In this document: one piece after another, positions 60,917-64,000 of the stretch | How the letters are laid out: each line of letters begins with the position of its first letter | Numbering within the stretch: the stretch's first letter is position 1 | NCBI GenBank assembly: GCA_003280495.1 | Contig: QCET01000002.1 | Coordinates: forward strand, 1-64,000 | Source: Pelagibacteraceae bacterium AG-359-E06 | Lineage (GTDB): Bacteria > Pseudomonadota > Alphaproteobacteria > Pelagibacterales > Pelagibacteraceae | DNA length: 64,000 nucleotides | Direction of reading: 5' to 3' | The notes under the pieces: model-generated | Seen by the model: the letters and a program-made list of their open reading frames with translations, nothing else | The model's database searches: none | Told to the model about the DNA's origin: nothing | Program-made: the position numbers and the translations under genes

Positions 60917-61726
60917 TTATACCACCTTACCTTTTATCTTTATACGCTTTAAATTTATTAGAGATAACAAAAACAAAGATAAAGCTGCCACAATAATTGA
61001 CGGTCCGGAGGGTGAATTAAATTCTAATGAAGCAAACAATCCTAACAAAACTGAAAGCGCACCACCAACTGTTGCAATAAAGACCATCATTAAAGGGTTA
61101 TCTGAAAGGTTTCTTGCCATCGCTGCTGGCATAATCAACATACCAGTTATCAAAAGAAGACCAACCATTTTTATAGAGATTGCAATAATTGCAGCCATCA
61201 GTAAGGTAAATATTATATTTACTCTATCCGGGTTCATTCCTTCGGCTTGAGCAAGATCGTAATTTACAGTTGATGCAAACAACGGTTTCCAAATTATTTT
61301 TAGAGTAATCAATATAATTGCACCCCCTAACCAAATAATTAAAATATCTAAATTATTCACTGACAGAATATCTCCAAAAAGCAAACCCATAATGTCAAAT
61401 CGTATAAATGATAAAAAACTAATGGTAACAAGACCCAAGGCCAAAGTAGAGTGGGCTAATAAACCTAGTAAAGCATCTCCAGGGAGGTTTGTTACTCTTT
61501 GTAAATTAATTAAAAATATAGCAACAACGGCAGATATGAGAAAAACTGCAAATGAAATATTCATTTCAAATGACAAAGCCAACGTAACACCTAAAAGAGC
61601 AGAATGTGCCAATGTATCTCCAAAAAATGAAAGTCTTCTCCAAATAGTAAAACATCCTAAAGGACCAGTTACTATTGCTACTCCCAAACCAGCAATTAAA
61701 GCTCTTATAAAAAAATCATCTAGCAT
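60917..61726 (-). CDS. znuB: Zinc ABC transporter permease
   Basis: ZnuB is the inner-membrane channel of the ZnuABC zinc importer. The 269-residue protein has about eight membrane segments and the family pattern: TGPLGCFTIWRRLSFFGDTLAHSALLG near the N-terminus, then GLLFGDILSV and KMVGLLLITGMLIMPAAMARNLSDNPLMM. It overlaps znuC by 1 base and lies 8 bases before zur, so it is in one operon. Confidence 0.95.
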   Translation of the reverse strand: MLDDFFIRALIAGLGVAIVTGPLGCFTIWRRLSFFGDTLAHSALLGVTLALSFEMNISFAVFLISAVVAIFLINLQRVTNLPGDALLGLLAHSTLALGLVTISFLSFIRFDIMGLLFGDILSVNNLDILIIWLGGAIILITLKIIWKPLFASTVNYDLAQAEGMNPDRVNIIFTLLMAAIIAISIKMVGLLLITGMLIMPAAMARNLSDNPLMMVFIATVGGALSVLLGLFASLEFNSPSGPSIIVAALSLFLLSLINLKRIKIKGKVV

Positions 61727-62469
61727 TAAATTTTTTTCGTTTTTATTGTTCCATCTGCTGAGTGAGTATGGTCGTGTTTGTGTTCATAAATCGATAACGT
61801 ATTAGATGCCCTATCACCAAAAAGCTCTTTATAATTATGATTATTTGCTACAGTTTTAGGCGTTCCTGAACAGCAGATATGACCATTTAAACATACAACA
61901 TAATCTGTAGCAGACATTACAACGTGTAAATCGTGAGAAATTAGTAATATTCCGCATTTTAGATTTTCAGAAATCAATCTTATTAATTCGTATAGCGCTA
62001 TCTCACCTTTAAAGTCTACACCTTGGACTGGTTCATCCAATACTAAAAATTCAGGTTTTTTTGCAATAGCTCGCGCAATCAATACTCTTTGAAACTCACC
62101 ACCGGATAAACTTTTAATATTCCTATATTTTAAATTTTTTACGCCAGTTAAATTTAAAGCATCATCTAAATCTTTTTCTTTTAACTGTTCTGTAAGGTTC
62201 ATGAAATCAATAACACGTACGGGCAAAGTCCAATCAATTGAAATTTTTTGCGGCACGTATCCAATTTTATTTGTATATTTATCAACATGGCCTTCAGCAT
62301 TTTTGTAGATTCCTAATGCAATTTTTGCTGTTGTTGATTTACCCGACCCATTAGGCCCTATAAGAGTTACAATTTCTCCTTTTTTTACTTCAAACGAAAC
62401 ACCCTTTACTAACCATGTGTTATTTATCTTAAGTCCGGCATTATTCAATTTTGCTACAACATTATTCAT
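61726..62469 (-). CDS. znuC: Zinc ABC transporter ATP-binding protein
   Basis: ZnuC powers zinc import. The 247-residue protein has a Walker A GPNGSGKSTTAKIALG, the ABC signature LSGGEFQRVLIARAIAKKP, Walker B FLVLDEPVQGVD, and the H-loop SHDLHVV. The C-terminal end has His residues (HKHDHTHSADG) that may bind zinc. It is the first gene of the znuC-znuB-zur operon; the start at 62469 faces znuA across the regulated 73-base gap. Confidence 0.95.
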   Translation of the reverse strand: MNNVVAKLNNAGLKINNTWLVKGVSFEVKKGEIVTLIGPNGSGKSTTAKIALGIYKNAEGHVDKYTNKIGYVPQKISIDWTLPVRVIDFMNLTEQLKEKDLDDALNLTGVKNLKYRNIKSLSGGEFQRVLIARAIAKKPEFLVLDEPVQGVDFKGEIALYELIRLISENLKCGILLISHDLHVVMSATDYVVCLNGHICCSGTPKTVANNHNYKELFGDRASNTLSIYEHKHDHTHSADGTIKTKKI

Positions 62470-62486
62470 AATAATAAATTAATTTA

Positions 62487-62516
62487 TTGACAAATACGTA
62501 ATTGTTACATTATAAC
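62487..62516 (+). promoter_or_regulatory. znuA promoter
   Basis: A perfect -35 TTGACA at 62487-62492 and a -10 TATAAC at 62511-62516 are separated by 18 bases. Transcription would begin near 62523, giving a leader of about 20 bases. Zur box 1 covers the -10, and Zur box 2 covers the start point. Confidence 0.72.
62504..62516. promoter_or_regulatory. Zur box 1
   Basis: GTTACATTATAAC is a near-perfect 6-1-6 palindrome with one mismatch to its mirror (GTTATA expected). It lies over the -10 element of znuA. Its centre is 17 bases from box 2. Confidence 0.75.
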
Positions 62517-62519
62517 GCT

Positions 62520-62534
62520 TGTTATAATATAACA
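62520..62534. promoter_or_regulatory. Zur box 2
   Basis: TGTTATAATATAACA is a perfect palindrome around a single central base. It agrees with the core of the known proteobacterial Zur consensus, GTTATANTATAAC. It lies between znuC and znuA, ending 8 bases before the znuA start, so binding would silence znuA and possibly znuC. Confidence 0.88.
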
Positions 62535-62542
62535 TTATAATA

Positions 62543-63517
62543 ATGAAAAAAGCATTATTAAATATAATCAATTTTACCATTATTTTCTTACTTTCTGTAT
62601 CAATAACTGCAAAGTCAGAAATAAAAGTTGTTACTTCTATTAAACCGATACATTCATTAGCTTCGTATTTAATGCAAGGCATTGGTTCACCCTCGCTAAT
62701 TGTAGAAGGTAGTAATTCACCTCACAACTTTACTTTAAAACCTTCTCATGCAAAAATGCTGCAACAAGCCGACCTTGTATTTTGGGTAGGAGAAAATTTA
62801 GAAACGCCCCTAGAAAAACCCATTAAATCTATTTCAAAAAAATCTAAAGTAATTGAATTATTAGAAATTAATGGGTTAAAAAAACTAGAATTTAGAGAAA
62901 AAAACATATTTGACGGTCACGATGACCACGGACATAAAAAACACGATGACCACGGACATAAAAAACACGATGACCACGGACATAAAAAGAAGGATGACCA
63001 TGGACACGCACATGGTGACCATGACCCGCATATTTGGTTAGATCCTTCAAATGCAAAAGTAATTGCAAAAAAAATGACTAAAGAGTTAGTCTCTTTAGAT
63101 AAAGAAAACGCCAAAACTTATAAAGAAAACTCAAAAAAATTGATTAAAGAGATTGATCTTTTAATAAAAGATATAAAAAATAATACAAATAAAAACGCCA
63201 GCTTTATTGTATTTCACGATGCTTATCAATATTTTGAAAAAAAATTCCGTGTAAATGCGATTGGAGCTTTAACAGTCAATACCGATATACTTCCTGGTGC
63301 AGAACAATTAAAAGATATAAGAAATGTAATTAATAAAAAGAAGGCAAAGTGTATATTCTCCGAACCTCAGTTTAATCCAAATATAATTAACGCAATAGCA
63401 AAAGATACAAATATTAAAACTGGCGTTTTAGATCCTCTTGGCTCGACGTTACCTGCTGATAAAAATCAGTACTTTATGTTAATTAAAAATATATCGAATT
63501 CTTTAAAGCCCTGCTAA
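62543..63517 (+). CDS. znuA: Zinc-binding periplasmic protein ZnuA
   Basis: ZnuA captures zinc and delivers it to ZnuBC. The 324-residue protein has a signal peptide (about 1-28, ending ITAKS) and a first binding His in SNSPHNFTLKPSHAKML. A His/Asp-rich flexible loop (about residues 126-160) consists of HDDHGHKK-type repeats. HIWLDPSNAKVIAKKM and VFHDAYQYFEKKF supply further His ligands, and SEPQF and GVLDPLG complete the fold. The loop DNA is a 24-base tandem repeat. It is divergent from znuC and regulated by two Zur boxes. Confidence 0.95.
   Translation: MKKALLNIINFTIIFLLSVSITAKSEIKVVTSIKPIHSLASYLMQGIGSPSLIVEGSNSPHNFTLKPSHAKMLQQADLVFWVGENLETPLEKPIKSISKKSKVIELLEINGLKKLEFREKNIFDGHDDHGHKKHDDHGHKKHDDHGHKKKDDHGHAHGDHDPHIWLDPSNAKVIAKKMTKELVSLDKENAKTYKENSKKLIKEIDLLIKDIKNNTNKNASFIVFHDAYQYFEKKFRVNAIGALTVNTDILPGAEQLKDIRNVINKKKAKCIFSEPQFNPNIINAIAKDTNIKTGVLDPLGSTLPADKNQYFMLIKNISNSLKPC
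62921..63010 (+). repeat. 24-base tandem repeat in the znuA His-rich loop
   Basis: Three full copies of an 8-codon unit (encoding DDHGHKKH) lie at 62921-62944, 62945-62968 and 62969-62992, followed by a diverged partial copy. The first two are identical; the third changes its last codons. The copy number may vary by slippage without changing the frame. Confidence 0.85.
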
Positions 63518-63519
63518 TT

Positions 63520-63705
63520 TTAAAAGATATTATTAATTATATAATAAGTTAATCCAACAATACCAACTGCAAATACAACGCTTTGTACCCAAAAATTTAG
63601 TAGCTTGCTAAAGGGCGCTTTAGTAAATCTTTTCCAAGGAATAAAATAATAAGCTATTAAAGTTACTAAAATATAAAACAATATTGTTTCAGTTAATGTA
63701 ATCAT
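63520..63705 (-). CDS. Small two-span membrane protein, unknown (61 aa)
   Basis: The 61-residue protein has two hydrophobic segments (about residues 6-22 and 42-60) separated by a short basic loop (WKRFTKAPFSK). I do not recognise it. It follows a DUF1244-type gene with a 4-base overlap on the same strand, so it is probably co-transcribed. It lies just downstream of the convergent znuA. Confidence 0.65.
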   Translation of the reverse strand: MITLTETILFYILVTLIAYYFIPWKRFTKAPFSKLLNFWVQSVVFAVGIVGLTYYIINNIF

Positions 63706-63947
63706 TTTTGATATTTATCTTTCCATTCTTCATAACTCATACCATATATTTCCTTTCTTGCATCAGGATCTGATATATTTTCACCTAGTTTTATTGCCTC
63801 TTCTCTGTACCATTTGGATAGACAATTTCTACAAAATCCAGCTAAATTCATAAGATCAAGATTTTGAACATCCTTTCTTTCTCCAAGATGTTTTATTAAT
63901 CTCTCAAATGCTTTAGCTTGTACTTTCTTTTTTGTAGCTTCATCCAT
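63702..63947 (-). CDS. DUF1244-family protein
   Basis: The 81-residue protein matches DUF1244, a family common in alphaproteobacteria with unknown function. The segment VQNLDLMNLAGFCRNCLSKWYREEAIKLGE contains the conserved Cys-x-x-Cys. The later YGMSYEEWKDKYQK is the family end. A 4-base overlap leads into the small membrane protein gene. No neighbouring gene fixes its role. The gap to the next gene on the opposite strand is 22 bases. Confidence 0.88.
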   Translation of the reverse strand: MDEATKKKVQAKAFERLIKHLGERKDVQNLDLMNLAGFCRNCLSKWYREEAIKLGENISDPDARKEIYGMSYEEWKDKYQK

Positions 63948-63969
63948 AAAAATAATTATATTGTTTTAT

Positions 63970-64000
63970 ATGAAATTATCAGGTTCTTATGAAATTCCAA
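63970..64000 (+). CDS. Start of a possible CoxG-like (SRPBCC) gene, truncated by window end
   Basis: An ATG at 63970 opens a frame whose first ten residues are MKLSGSYEIP. Proteins of the CoxG/SRPBCC family often begin with a similar M-x-x-x-G-x-Y-x-I-P, but ten residues are too few for a safe call. Confidence 0.3.
   Translation, partial: MKLSGSYEIP

Noticed and set aside
60894..61250. A 118-codon plus-strand frame opposite znuB
   Set aside because: It is the antisense of the hydrophobic permease gene and has no plausible product.
62921..63010. A possible CRISPR-like repeat array
   Set aside because: The units are contiguous, without spacers, and encode an in-frame His-rich loop of ZnuA.

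Overview
The window is a compact, very AT-rich bacterial chromosome segment with short or overlapping gene junctions, Lys/Asn/Ile-rich proteins and almost no mobile DNA. Gene content and protein style (alphaproteobacterial RpoD and DnaG, an ELM1-family protein, MlaA/MlaC, a DUF1244 protein, SorA-like sulfite dehydrogenase, streamlined spacing) suggest a marine alphaproteobacterium of the SAR11/Pelagibacterales type. That placement is an inference from style; no phylogeny was run.

Layout. 1-7.6 kb: the 3' end of an aspartate aminotransferase gene, trxB, an ELM1-family gene with a 2OG-Fe(II) oxygenase-like gene, and carA-carB on the minus strand. 7.7-12 kb: a yqeY-dnaG-rpoD macromolecular-synthesis block followed by a CAT-anticodon tRNA. 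12-14.8 kb: a DMT transporter, mlaA-mlaC (lipid transport) and an AmpD-like amidase. 14.8-15.2 kb: RNase P RNA. 15.2-34 kb: a division and cell wall (dcw) cluster running mraZ-ftsZ-rsmH-ftsL-ftsI-murE-murF-mraY-murD-ftsW-murG-murC-murB-ddl-ftsQ-ftsA-lpxC-bamD-ligA, with a recognisable MraZ operator in front. In this cluster ftsZ sits second rather than after ftsA. 36-42.9 kb: pepP and uvrD, an AsmA-like gene and fumC.

42.9-49.7 kb: a set of small genes including an unreported 50-residue membrane protein, a 1-Cys peroxiredoxin with a rhodanese, msrA, a putative acidic outer-membrane barrel protein with a structured leader and a strong terminator, an SDR enzyme, a B12-type radical SAM protein with a non-standard CX3CX3C cluster motif, a secreted alpha/beta hydrolase, a hotdog thioesterase and msrB. 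49.7-54 kb: acnA overlapping a prpD-family gene. 53.9-60.5 kb: a molybdenum cofactor operon (moaA-moaC-moeA-moaD-moaE) beside a Tat-exported sulfite dehydrogenase-like molybdoenzyme, its cytochrome c, a CcmD-like protein, a TauE/SafE exporter and moaB. Together these read as one sulfite oxidation/detoxification neighbourhood. 60.5-63.5 kb: a zinc-uptake regulon (zur, znuB, znuC on the minus strand, znuA divergent) with two Zur-box palindromes over the znuA promoter. The window ends with a small membrane protein, a DUF1244 protein and the first codons of a possible CoxG-like gene.

No CRISPR array, insertion sequence, prophage or defence system was seen. The points most worth follow-up are the ftsZ relocation, the unusual radical SAM motif, the sulfite/Moco module, the small membrane ORF and the two clear operator arrays.
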